From assembly GCA_021030915.1 (NCBI GenBank), contig JAGEMR010000105.1, forward strand, positions 1-64,000: 64,000 nucleotides of DNA. Direction: 5' to 3'. This DNA is from Astrothelium macrocarpum. Its lineage: Eukaryota; Ascomycota; Dothideomycetes; Trypetheliales; Trypetheliaceae. Shown here in pieces: positions 14,433 to 23,831 of the stretch. Below the pieces are notes generated by a model. That model was not told the origin of the DNA and did not search any database. It worked only from the letters and a program-made list of their open reading frames with translations. A program made the position numbers and the translations under genes. Every line of letters begins with the position of its first letter. Position 1 is the stretch's first letter.

Positions 14433-16293
14433 CACCAAATTCTCAATATCATAGATTCGAACTCATTTAATTCAACAATCACAATAATAATTAAAGTGAG
14501 ATTAATTTTAAAATGTAGCTGAAATTTATGCGAATAAATATTATCATTAAATTTAATTATTGAAATATTATGGATGTTTATATTAATATTAAAGACGAAT
14601 AGAATAAGAAGCCGTATTCAGTTCATTCAAAGATTCATCAATATCCAATACCATATTTTGAAAATTTTCAGTTAATATAATAATATTACGTTTTGATATT
14701 TTATTCTGTTTTATTTCATTTTGTAATTATTTCGAAATAGCCTTCTGTTTCTGAATCTTCTATTTCTACTGTTTCTCAATTTCACGCTGTTATTGACGCT
14801 TCTACTGAATTTTCTCATGGATATGTCGACATTCAGTTTTTATCTCAAATTCAATTTATTTAATAATTTATTTTTTTATTTTTTCAATTTTCTGTTATTA
14901 TTTTTTATATTCCTTCTTTTATTCCTTTTATTCCAATTATTCATGATGGAATTATATTTTGGTGGGATTCCAGAATACCGTTTTATTATATTTAATAGAT
15001 ATTTTTATAATCTTATAATATTTTATATGTTTTTATTCATATTTCATTATTTTTCTGAAATTCTTATTTTCGTGTTTGATAATATTATTTTCGATTTCTA
15101 TTTTTATATATTTGACTGTAAATTGATCCAATTTTTTTATGAATTGAGAATTTATATATGATTTCAAATTTGATCTTAAATGACGCCAATAAATATTTAT
15201 AATTTTCATAAAGGATTCTGAATTTATTGAATTTTTATGATAATATTCCGACTATTGAATTGATATTTGATTAAATATTATAATTGGATTAAATGAATGA
15301 AATCCGGTTTGAAATCATTTATTAATAATATTTTCAATGATAAATATTTGCTGATATATTTATCAAAATAATCCAAAAAAAACATTTTTAATAAAATGAC
15401 TGATATTTTATATTTGATATATCCATTCATCTAAATAATTAGAATAATATATGATTAATGAATTGAATAAATTTATATCTAATAATTGAAAGCGATGAAT
15501 CGAATAAGAAAAATAAATCGTTATCAGAATTCGATTATGATGATAATAATTAAGGAATTTCATTATTATATGATTTTCGTGGTCATTTATTATTAAAAAA
15601 TGGTAATATTTTATATCTTTCAGTTTAATTTTGGTATATTTATTAAATATTTCCCTTAATCAAATATATCCAATTATATTATTCATCCAATCTGATGATA
15701 ATGATATGAAATTATAATTATGAATAATTAAATCAAAATTTTGAAATCAGAAATTCTAAAATGAATTCATTTTCGAATTATAAATAAATGAAAGAGATAA
15801 ATTTATTCTATCCATATAAATTGTTATCAAAATAATAATTCATTTACGCGAATTATCTATTTTTGATCCATAAAATAAACCACTTTCATATACTGATTTG
15901 ATAAAAATACGGTATTATTTCGTAAACTGACCAATAATAAAATCTTTTTCATTCATATTATATATATTATATAAAAGGATATCGTATTATTTCATTTTTT
16001 AAAATATCTAAATAAATATTAATATAAAAATAATATAAATTAAGGGTTAATATCAATTTAAAATAAAATTATAATTGATTGAAATTGTCTGCCTTTTTTT
16101 ATGCAAAATCAAAAATTGTTAAAAAGACTGATTTCAATTCATTTATATGGCATTTTATAAAGGATCTCTGCCAATTTTATCCCAGTTCAATTTTACCAAT
16201 TTCAATAACAAAATTTCGTAATATTCGATTAGATGGTGAAATTCTATGATTCATAAATATATTAATCCATTTAATTAAAATGGCTTCCTATTA

Positions 16294-16464
16294 TTATAAA
16301 AATTTGATATGAAATTTAAATTGAATTATTTTTGAATCCGTGATAACATCTTTATGACATCGCGATAATGTAGTTCTGTCGATTCCATGAGTTTTCGCTA
16401 TTTGGCTATAATTAGGAAATTTCTGCGCATTTGCTGCAGCAATCGCCTCCTCAATTGAGCTCAT
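16294..16464 (-). pseudogene. Transposase N-terminal remnant (psq/HTH type)
   Basis: The minus-strand reading MSSIEEAIAAANAQ, followed by a helix-turn-helix stretch with YSQIAKTHGIDRTTLSRCH, matches the N-terminal DNA-binding region of fungal Fot1/pogo-family DDE transposases. The reading frame opens inside the right inverted end at 16539. It runs into lysine/phenylalanine/isoleucine-rich nonsense and stops by 16294. No DDE catalytic domain is recoverable, so the element is dead. Confidence 0.75.
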
Positions 16465-16513
16465 ATTGGTGGTGTAATTCGTGTACGAATTCGTGGTGTT
16501 GAGCGAAATTCGA

Positions 16514-16556
16514 GGTGTGCACGCAGCCGGGCCGTGCACGGAGCCGGGACTACTCC
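16514..16556. repeat. Right terminal inverted repeat of the Fot1/pogo-type element
   Basis: Read on the minus strand from 16556 it begins GGAGTAGTCCCGGCTCCGTG and ends CGTGCACACC, pairing with the left end. TA follows at 16557-16558. Confidence 0.88.
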
Positions 16557-17044
16557 TAAGGTACCATTACCCGGTACCCAGACGTGCATCACTGCCTTCA
16601 ACCTTTCCAAAATAGTTATGCGACAACGTGACCGCAATGGACAAATTAGGTTTGCGGAAAGTTGAATATCTGATGCCGGGTAGTTCTAGCCTCTTGCTCG
16701 GTCAATACGGAGGACACCGAGAACATTGTGGCAATTCAGGAACGCAAGAACAGACTGCGGGGAAACCGAAAGGATCCCGACATGGATGGATTCTCCAAAC
16801 GATTCTCCCGAGCACCATTCTGACAAGGTGCCTGGTCGAATTCGACCCCAGGAAACTATGCAAGATTTCTACCGGCGGAAATTTTCGTCGATCTGCACAG
16901 CAACGTGATGCTAAATCGATACTAGAACAGGTAGGTCGTTGCAAAATGGATCCGAAAAGAAAATGAACTTTTTATAAAAATTCTGTCTCCAACCTTGTGT
17001 CTCGTTCCGCCGGAGGAACTGTACCAGTAAGTCAAAGCTCAAAC
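16557..17044. other. Intergenic between transposon and secreted-protein gene
   Basis: It probably contains the promoter of the downstream gene. One frame at about 16700-16800 reads a charged, protein-like stretch (AIQERKNRLRGNRKDPDMDG) that ends at a stop. This could be a decayed gene fragment, but nothing upstream supports a complete gene. Confidence 0.4.
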
Positions 17045-19771
17045 ATGTTCTGGTTTTGTTTTCTTCTGCTCGGCACTGCGTCTGCGCAGTCGTCCTTCTC
17101 AATTGCCAATTGGCAGGGGTTATTTGCTGCCGGATCAGGCGTACTGGAATCGCTCAAGCCATCTGCAGACCTCGATTTCGATTTTTCCCCTTATGATGTC
17201 TTCGACACTCGCAATGGCGATGGCAATTCGCACACTGGAGATATCAGCTTTCGATACCGCCTTGCCGGCCAGAGCGAGTGGCTTCAAGCTGACTCTTCTG
17301 CAAATCGGATTAATATCACGTCCACTCAACCACAGGGCTCAAGTGGCCTGCTAGAGTCGAACCTGGATCCTTTGTGGCCAAATGTGAGCTCGCAACTCCA
17401 TGTCACACGTTTGTGGACTCAATATCAGGGTGATCTCGTTCTTAACTACACCCTTGCAAATGTTGCAAGCTCGACAATTGAGCTCGGCGCATTAGGTCTC
17501 GCCATTGAGATGAACAACATCTTTATCAATCGTACCGCCGTAGAGACTCAGCAAGACTGCGTTTTACTAGATCCTTATATAGGATTGGGCGCAGGCTATG
17601 TACAAGTCACAAGGCTTACTGGTACAGGGCCAAATCTGGTCATTACTCCACTGGGAAATCTGACCAAGTTTGAGGCATGGCGATTTTTACCTGAGCCAGA
17701 TAATCCTTATTATCAGCAGCAAACTTACGAAGGAAATTATGCCTATGAAATCTACACTACCGCTTACGCAGAAAATGAGTGGAATGCTACAACACCGTGG
17801 AATACTCCGACGTCTGCAATGATTGCTCCAGGAGGTTCGATAACAGTGGCTCTGAGGTTCTCAGTTGCTCCTTCTGTGGATACTATCGAAGACACCGTTG
17901 CCTCGAATGATATTCCTGTGGCAGTCGGAATTCCTGGTTACGTTTTGCCCCACGATATCGTGGGCAGTCTGTATATCAACAGTTCGGAATCAATTGTGTC
18001 CATGACAACGGATCCGCAGAATGGAATATCCGTCACTCCTAGAAATGATACTTTGAGTGGTACATGGCAAGCATACGATGTTCTTCCCTCGCAACAAGCA
18101 TTTGGAAGAAATCGACTTGATATTACATATGCATCCGGCCGTACACAGACGGTCCACTACTATGTGACTAATTCAGGACCGGACACCTTGCAGAATGCTG
18201 GAGATTTCCTAACAACAAATCAATGGTACACTAATACTTCCGACCCTTTCCATCGGGCACCATCGGTGATTTCGTATGACTACTCTGTGGGTAACTACGT
18301 CTTGCAAGATGATCGGACTTGGATAGCGGGTATCAGCGACGAAGGTGGCGCAGGTTCATTCCTTACGGCTGGCATGAAACAATTTATCTACCCAAGTGCC
18401 GCTGAAGTTTCCAAGCTCGAGCAGATGGTCACTGAGACAGTCTGGGGTTACCTCCAGCTCTCATCAGGACCCCAGCAGTATGCTGTCCGCAAGAGTCTGT
18501 TTTTCTACCAACCCGACGCCGTACCTGGCTACGTATACAACAACTCCATTGATTGGGATGGCGCTTGGAACGAAGCTGAAGCATATCTGATCGATCGCGC
18601 CTATGATTACGTTCATGTTAGTGCTCTGTATTATGGACTCTACCATGCTGGCCGCACTATTCCAGGTATTCTTACCCTTCAAACCCCACTCTGGTATCTC
18701 AATCAATCCTATCAAACCGTTGCTTTTGCTCTCGGCTCCAATGCAAGTGGAGTTCCCAACACTGGCTACGCAGACGACGGTCTAATGGGCGAGACTGTTT
18801 GGGCTCACCTTTTGCACTCCCTAGAAGTTGAAAACTTCACCACCGAAGCGACAAACATGATTTCATTAATGCGTGCACGTCAACAAGTCTGGGCTTCAGA
18901 AGAGGATCCGTTCGGCAGCGAAATGGCATGGGATTCCACTGGCCAGGAAGGTGTGTACTTATGGAGCACCTATTTCAACGATTCAGTGACGGCGAACAAA
19001 TCACTCAATTCCATCCGCGGCTACATGCCCACGGTAGCGCATTGGGGCTGGAACGGCAACGCTCGTCGGTACTGGGATTTTTTGTATGCCGGTAAGATAC
19101 CACAAATCGAACGCCAAATCCACCATTATGGGTCGGGGCTTAATTCGCTCCCACTTCTTGAGAATTACCGTCGGAATCCGCAACCGCAGACGTTAAAGAG
19201 TCTCTATGATTTGCGTGTTGGATATGGAGGGAACACGGGGCCCCTATCGAATGTACGGCAGGATGGTTCTATCAGTATGAGTATGCATAGTTATCCGGAG
19301 CTGTTGGAGTGGGACCCCTACTCCGGAGATTATGGACCAAACTTCTCGGGCATGGTCATGGGCGCCGCGACCTATCTAGTTGAGCACCCGATCTTCGGGT
19401 GGGTCAGCTTTGGCGGGAATCTAGTAGCCAGTCCGAATGCAAGTACAATAAGCGTACAGCCTCGAGATGCCGTAAGGAGGAGGATCTTTGTCGCACCAAT
19501 GGGCGTATACATCACTTTCAACGCAGGCGAGATTCAGGAGTTTGTCTATGATGTGAATGCAGGCACTTTGACGGTAAGTGTTCAGAGGGCCGCTACGGAC
19601 CAGGCGGGAGATGCAACCTCGGCGATCATGGAGTTCGAGCAATCGAGCAACGTACCGGGCACTCAGGTAGTATTGGAAACTCAGGGGTTAAGCATGCAAC
19701 TTGGTGGATATTTGGTAAATCTGCCGAGCAACGGTACTACGAGCGTGACATTTGGCAAGTATGCAACCTAG
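17045..19771 (+). CDS. Secreted DUF5695-like protein (possible six-hairpin glycosidase fold)
   Basis: A single-exon gene of 908 aa. The first ATG in the frame is at 17045 and opens a classic signal peptide (MFWFCFLLLGTASA, cleavage before QSSF); upstream in-frame codons have no ATG. The product is rich in aromatic residues and Asn-X-Ser/Thr sites, as expected for a glycosylated extracellular protein. An N-terminal beta-rich part of roughly 300 residues is followed by a Trp/Tyr-rich part with many helices, then a beta-rich tail. I associate this architecture from memory with the fungal/bacterial DUF5695 family, whose members resemble carbohydrate-active (alpha/alpha)6 enzymes, but the reaction is unknown and the family call was not verified. 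It starts 489 bp from a dead transposon yet has an intact frame and normal codon use. Confidence 0.72.
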   Translation: MFWFCFLLLGTASAQSSFSIANWQGLFAAGSGVLESLKPSADLDFDFSPYDVFDTRNGDGNSHTGDISFRYRLAGQSEWLQADSSANRINITSTQPQGSSGLLESNLDPLWPNVSSQLHVTRLWTQYQGDLVLNYTLANVASSTIELGALGLAIEMNNIFINRTAVETQQDCVLLDPYIGLGAGYVQVTRLTGTGPNLVITPLGNLTKFEAWRFLPEPDNPYYQQQTYEGNYAYEIYTTAYAENEWNATTPWNTPTSAMIAPGGSITVALRFSVAPSVDTIEDTVASNDIPVAVGIPGYVLPHDIVGSLYINSSESIVSMTTDPQNGISVTPRNDTLSGTWQAYDVLPSQQAFGRNRLDITYASGRTQTVHYYVTNSGPDTLQNAGDFLTTNQWYTNTSDPFHRAPSVISYDYSVGNYVLQDDRTWIAGISDEGGAGSFLTAGMKQFIYPSAAEVSKLEQMVTETVWGYLQLSSGPQQYAVRKSLFFYQPDAVPGYVYNNSIDWDGAWNEAEAYLIDRAYDYVHVSALYYGLYHAGRTIPGILTLQTPLWYLNQSYQTVAFALGSNASGVPNTGYADDGLMGETVWAHLLHSLEVENFTTEATNMISLMRARQQVWASEEDPFGSEMAWDSTGQEGVYLWSTYFNDSVTANKSLNSIRGYMPTVAHWGWNGNARRYWDFLYAGKIPQIERQIHHYGSGLNSLPLLENYRRNPQPQTLKSLYDLRVGYGGNTGPLSNVRQDGSISMSMHSYPELLEWDPYSGDYGPNFSGMVMGAATYLVEHPIFGWVSFGGNLVASPNASTISVQPRDAVRRRIFVAPMGVYITFNAGEIQEFVYDVNAGTLTVSVQRAATDQAGDATSAIMEFEQSSNVPGTQVVLETQGLSMQLGGYLVNLPSNGTTSVTFGKYAT

Positions 19772-20510
19772 TCTTGGGGCATATATTCTACTCAGTAGTC
19801 CCTTAGTGATTTATCCAAGCTGAAGCATTGCTACAATAGTACATGCTCAGAAATCTTTTGAGATTGAAATGAACCAATTAGTAAAATTCGTCGTCTAAAT
19901 TGCCGCTAATACCACATTTCGTATGCCGCTTTTTTCAGAAATACTGGTCTAAATTCACTGCTGCATCCGACGAGCCTAGAATAGTGTCCCAAAGTTGCTA
20001 AAACGTTAGGAGCTGTTGAACAAGGTCTTACATCAAAATGCGAGCACATTGCAAATGCTGAACGCAATAGCTAGGTGCCAGCTTCAATATCGAAACCTTC
20101 ATCACCGCTCCATGGCTTCTTTAAGCACATCTTCTAAACAGGACATTTAGCATGTCGAGTTGAGGAGAGAAGTCTTTAACATCGTAAATTTTAGTTTACT
20201 TGGCAAGTCTGAGGCGCACATGACCCGGTGCCAAGTTTCTTGCACATCGACTGAATAAAATACGCTTACAAAAGTGTGTTTGTGAATAGGTTATAAGCTA
20301 TTTCGAAGACTGAGTGGAACTCTTTTATCTTTTACGGACGTTAAATCTTGATAGAAATACATGCAATTTCAACCCCAACTTTTAGATTCCAAATTCCCAT
20401 TTGATTTTTAGTTCTGTCGAGTTGTAAAGGCATGTCGAATTAACTATTGCGTAAGCACATGCAAATATGTGTATGTATGTGTATCCATAATACAGCAGCT
20501 TTTAAGATGC
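19772..20510. other. Intergenic between convergent gene ends
   Basis: No supported gene. Contains 3' flanks of the DUF5695-like gene and of the DUF2235 hydrolase gene; the composition is only mildly AT-rich. Confidence 0.55.
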
Positions 20511-22353
20511 CTACCCAGTGCCGCTTTTATACGCCTCCCATATCGCACTTTTGACCATTGCATTAGAAGTATGTGGTTCGGGAGCATTTTCATTGGCTTC
20601 TTCGTGCAGAAACGCGAGCTCCGAGTCTAACCAAATGTCTAAAAGAAAAACTTCAAGGCCCGGCAGCGATTCTAAAGCCTCTGAATCTTGTTGATATCTT
20701 GACATCACTTCTTCACAGACAGTATAATCTGTCTCGGACCCAAATGGAATTTTCCAGGCCCATTGATGTCTGTTATCCCCACACAGACATGCATTCCGTT
20801 CTGTATTTGCGGATTGCATTGAAATACAACGATGGAATGCCCTTAAACTTCCTATAACACGTACAGACCAATGTATCAACTCGTTTGAGTGATAAGTTCC
20901 CGGCCTCGTATTGTCTTGGAATTCAGCCATTGACCAGAATTGCCTGCATGGCTTTCGGTCTAACGCCGCTCTTAAAAGCCACCATTTATTCCTCGGATTA
21001 CTGATATGAAGGTTGATCTGAAGCACTGTGGGAAATATATTAGCGATTAGTGCTCCTCTGCTCAAGCGGTTTCAAAGAAAAGCACTAGCTGGATATTGTA
21101 TTAAAATGAACGTCATTGTCTTCTGGATATTACTCCAAAGGAGAAAAAGAGTGGAAGGGTTTCTAGGAAATTGCGTGTTCCGAAAATATGCTACACAACT
21201 TTCGAAATTCGGAACTAGCGTTCGAATCGTACCTTGAAAGGGATGGTGTAGACGAATTTAAATTTGGTCAATCTCCACTGACTTCTAAACCAATTTCGAA
21301 GGGGAGAGATCGCTCTTACCATCACCAGCTCGCTTCAGCTCCCAATTGGAGCCTTTAGGAGGAGGTTTACAGAAATTTTCGGGATCAAGTTCTACGAAAT
21401 CTTTAAGTCTTTCCATCATCCACGCGAGTGAGATATGTGCAAGGCTGTCCGGCTCACTCGATCCACCGACGTTGCCATGGTAACCAACGAACCAGCATTG
21501 TCGCAGTCTACCGTTTTTTTCATCTTCAGATGCTCTCCAGACAATTGGGCAGAAGTCCTTGCGAATCTCATGAAGGGCCAAAGCATGGAAGGCATTTTCG
21601 ATTCCGTTTAACAGTTCAGAGTCCACAAATTCGAGTCTTCCTCCAACCGCGGCGACTACGTCCCACACTGCACATACTTTTATCCGAACCTGACGTCGTA
21701 ATAGGTTCCTATCTTTCAAGAGGGTATTGAAGGTTTTGGATTCTTTAGGGTCAGGTTCGATCTCGTGTTGCAAGGAAGAACTACTGACTCCACTATCTGA
21801 GCCGCGAAGCCAATCCGGTATCGTTCTCTCATTTTCTTCGGGCTCATTGAGCGGATATGTCGCTCCCTTACACCTGCTCCACTCCCGGTAGACCACATTA
21901 AGGAAGGGAAGCCCCCGCTTTGTAAGAAGTCCGATCCTGCAGATTAGGTCTGCCACGCATCTGACGATGAATGCTCCTCTAGAAAATCCAATCAGGATTA
22001 TCTGGTCTTGGGTTCCTGTGTAATTATTGCAAATGTGTGTATATGCGATTTTGATTTTCTCTTCGATGCCTATATCGTCCCCGTCAGCATGTTCTCCTCC
22101 AGCACCAGACAGACAGACCAGCGCCAAAAGCTTGAGATATTCTGTTAGAAACCTTATTTAGTAACCAGTGTTGCTCATGAGTTCCGATTCCTGGGATGTA
22201 AAATAACATTTGTGGAGTGCCGTCGCGACTGGCACTTTTAATACACCGGCCAATGCGGGAAACGTTCGAGAAACGCCCCTCCTGGCTGTTATCATATATC
22301 GAATTCGAAGTACCATCGCAATAAACAATGAGTCTCTTCGGCTGATCGATCAT
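20511..22353 (-). CDS. DUF2235 (Tle1-like) alpha/beta hydrolase
   Basis: The model has exons 22119-22353, 22070-side junction to 21320-22069, and 20511-21025, giving 499 aa. Intron 1 (22070-22118) has a CTGAC branch site and joins GAG to IEEKIKIAY cleanly. Intron 2 (21026-21319) is long at 294 nt and less certain. The N-terminus reads RLIVYCDGTSNS, the family's opening strand. The likely triad is complete: Ser108 in GFSRG, Asp215 in VWDVV and His276 in GYHGNVGG. The family includes bacterial type VI phospholipase effectors and many fungal proteins of unknown role, so lipase or esterase activity is an inference. A tail after residue 330 contains NELIHWSVRV, similar to the family's C-terminal segment. 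It is transcribed away from the hydrolase fusion at 23832, with 1.5 kb between the starts, and the pair is flanked by transposon-bearing DNA. Confidence 0.82.
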
Positions 22354-23831
22354 AGCTCAACAAAAGCTTGTTGCATTCGGCTTGATTCTGTCAGCACACA
22401 CGGTGAAAATGGGTAACGGCACGATCGAAGTGAACCAACGCTTGATATTATCAGCGCCTGGCGAGGCTCGAAAACTACTTTGAGACGTATTCAGATTAGA
22501 GCGCAGATACTGCTGGTCATCAATTCGATCCTGCGCATCACCGGTTCAAACTATTGGTATGTTCCACTTGAGTATTTGTACACAGTAAGGATAGCTGACA
22601 GGCCGACGCTGCAGAACACAAGGTAGATAGCGCCATTCATCAATCCCATTCAGCGCATCGCCGACCTACTCTTTCGGCCTATTCCACTGAAGCGTTCGGG
22701 CATGGTGAGTATGGCCCATAGGTGGAGGCTGTTGGGCGTAAGGCAAATAATGCTATCCATGTTCGAGCAGGAGCAAATTAGAGCCGCCATCCAAACTAAA
22801 TCGTACGATCCACGATGAACTAACGAAAATTTTTCCATATCCCTAACGCCCTAATGGGCCACAGGTCATCTTTGTCACTGATTCGTGGCCACAAATGGAA
22901 GGTGGCTTCAGACTACTGCAATGACTGCAGCGACTACCTTATATGTATGAGTCTGCTGCTGGTAACAAAAGAAAACCTGCGTGATTGGTTTACTTCATCA
23001 AAATATCAGGATATCAAATTTCCAAAAAGCTATAGGTAGGCTCTGGGCTGTCTCGGATAAGTTTTAAATTTAAAATATAAAATACTGAGAAGGCGAACAG
23101 GCTTGATATACGGTAAAAGTTGATGTAGAAGGGCGCAAATAATGTCACGAGGGACGAGAGAGGCCCGAAAGGCAAGATTCGATAAGCAGCGTCACCTGAG
23201 TGCTGGGCAGGCAGTGCACCACTTCGATCCAAAAATAGAGAATTAGCTCATAACCTTCTATCACAGGGGTTTCTTGAGATAACTAGATGTGCTGTCCAAT
23301 CTACTCGATTATGCGTTACCGCCAAGTCAATGGTCAGAGCGGGGTTGAGTTGAGACGCAAAAGGTACGAAGCATAGCTCTTCTGAATTTACTCTGGTTAG
23401 GTACCAGGATGGTCAAATTACTTGGCGTACGTGCTGTTTTCCAAGTGGTGCGCTTCCCAAAAGACAATGGAAGTTCCTTCCGATACTGCCCAGCCAGCTG
23501 ACCGGCACCCTCGGGTACTTCGGGAGCAATGCGGATCACTGGGACTCGATATCTCAATACCATCCCCTGCAAGGCTAGGATCCAACAATATGAGTGATTT
23601 TCCTTCCCAATTCTTATCTTTACACCCATCATCAATATTATTATCTGTCCATGTCAGAGATCAAAGTGATGGAGCAGGCAGATTCTGCTCTATTTCCCAG
23701 GCTGTTTGGGGAGTCAAGAACCGTGCAGTAAGTCTGGCTTCTCGTTTGCTTCTCGTTTGCTTCTCCTGTAAAGGAACAAATGCCTTGAAATGACGCTCTG
23801 ATCTCCTTCACTGTTTGTAGTTAATTTTGTC
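22354..23831. other. Divergent intergenic region of the hydrolase pair
   Basis: It separates the two divergent hydrolase genes and should hold both promoters. It contains a decayed 120-bp direct duplication (22518-22757). An extra 5' exon of the downstream gene may lie around 23650-23730, where a perfect GTAAGT donor occurs at 23728 and a TTTGTAG acceptor at 23820. That junction fits the downstream frame only through an upstream frame lacking an ATG, so it was not used. Confidence 0.45.
22518..22757. repeat. Ancient 120-bp direct duplication
   Basis: Segments beginning CATCAAT at 22518 and 22638 align along their length without large gaps, sharing blocks such as GCGCATC, TTCCACT and AAGG. 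Many of the differences are transitions. No coding role is evident. Confidence 0.55.

Larger units (their letters stand above)
14390..16556 (-). mobile_element. RIP-degenerated Fot1/pogo-type (Tc1-mariner) DNA transposon
   Basis: A 2,167-bp block of very AT-rich sequence is bounded exactly by inverted ends of about 43 bp. Both ends read GGAGTAGTCCCGGCTCCGTG inward and finish CGTGCACACC, with a divergent segment of about 10 bp between. TA lies directly outside each end (14388-14389 and 16557-16558), matching the TA target duplication of Tc1/mariner/pogo elements. A transposase N-terminal helix-turn-helix remnant is readable on the minus strand beside the right end. The rest of the coding region is erased, consistent with RIP. 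The size suits a Fot1-like element; the family call rests on the TA site and the HTH remnant. Confidence 0.88.

Noticed and set aside
14793..15161. 122-codon ORF rich in Phe, Leu and Ile
   Set aside because: It lies inside the RIP-bleached transposon and consists of TTT/TTA/ATT codons; it is a by-product of AT-rich DNA.
16628..16966. Overlapping ORFs on both strands upstream of the DUF5695-like gene
   Set aside because: Three frames are open at once, none with a family signature. One frame has a short protein-like stretch but stops after about 40 codons.
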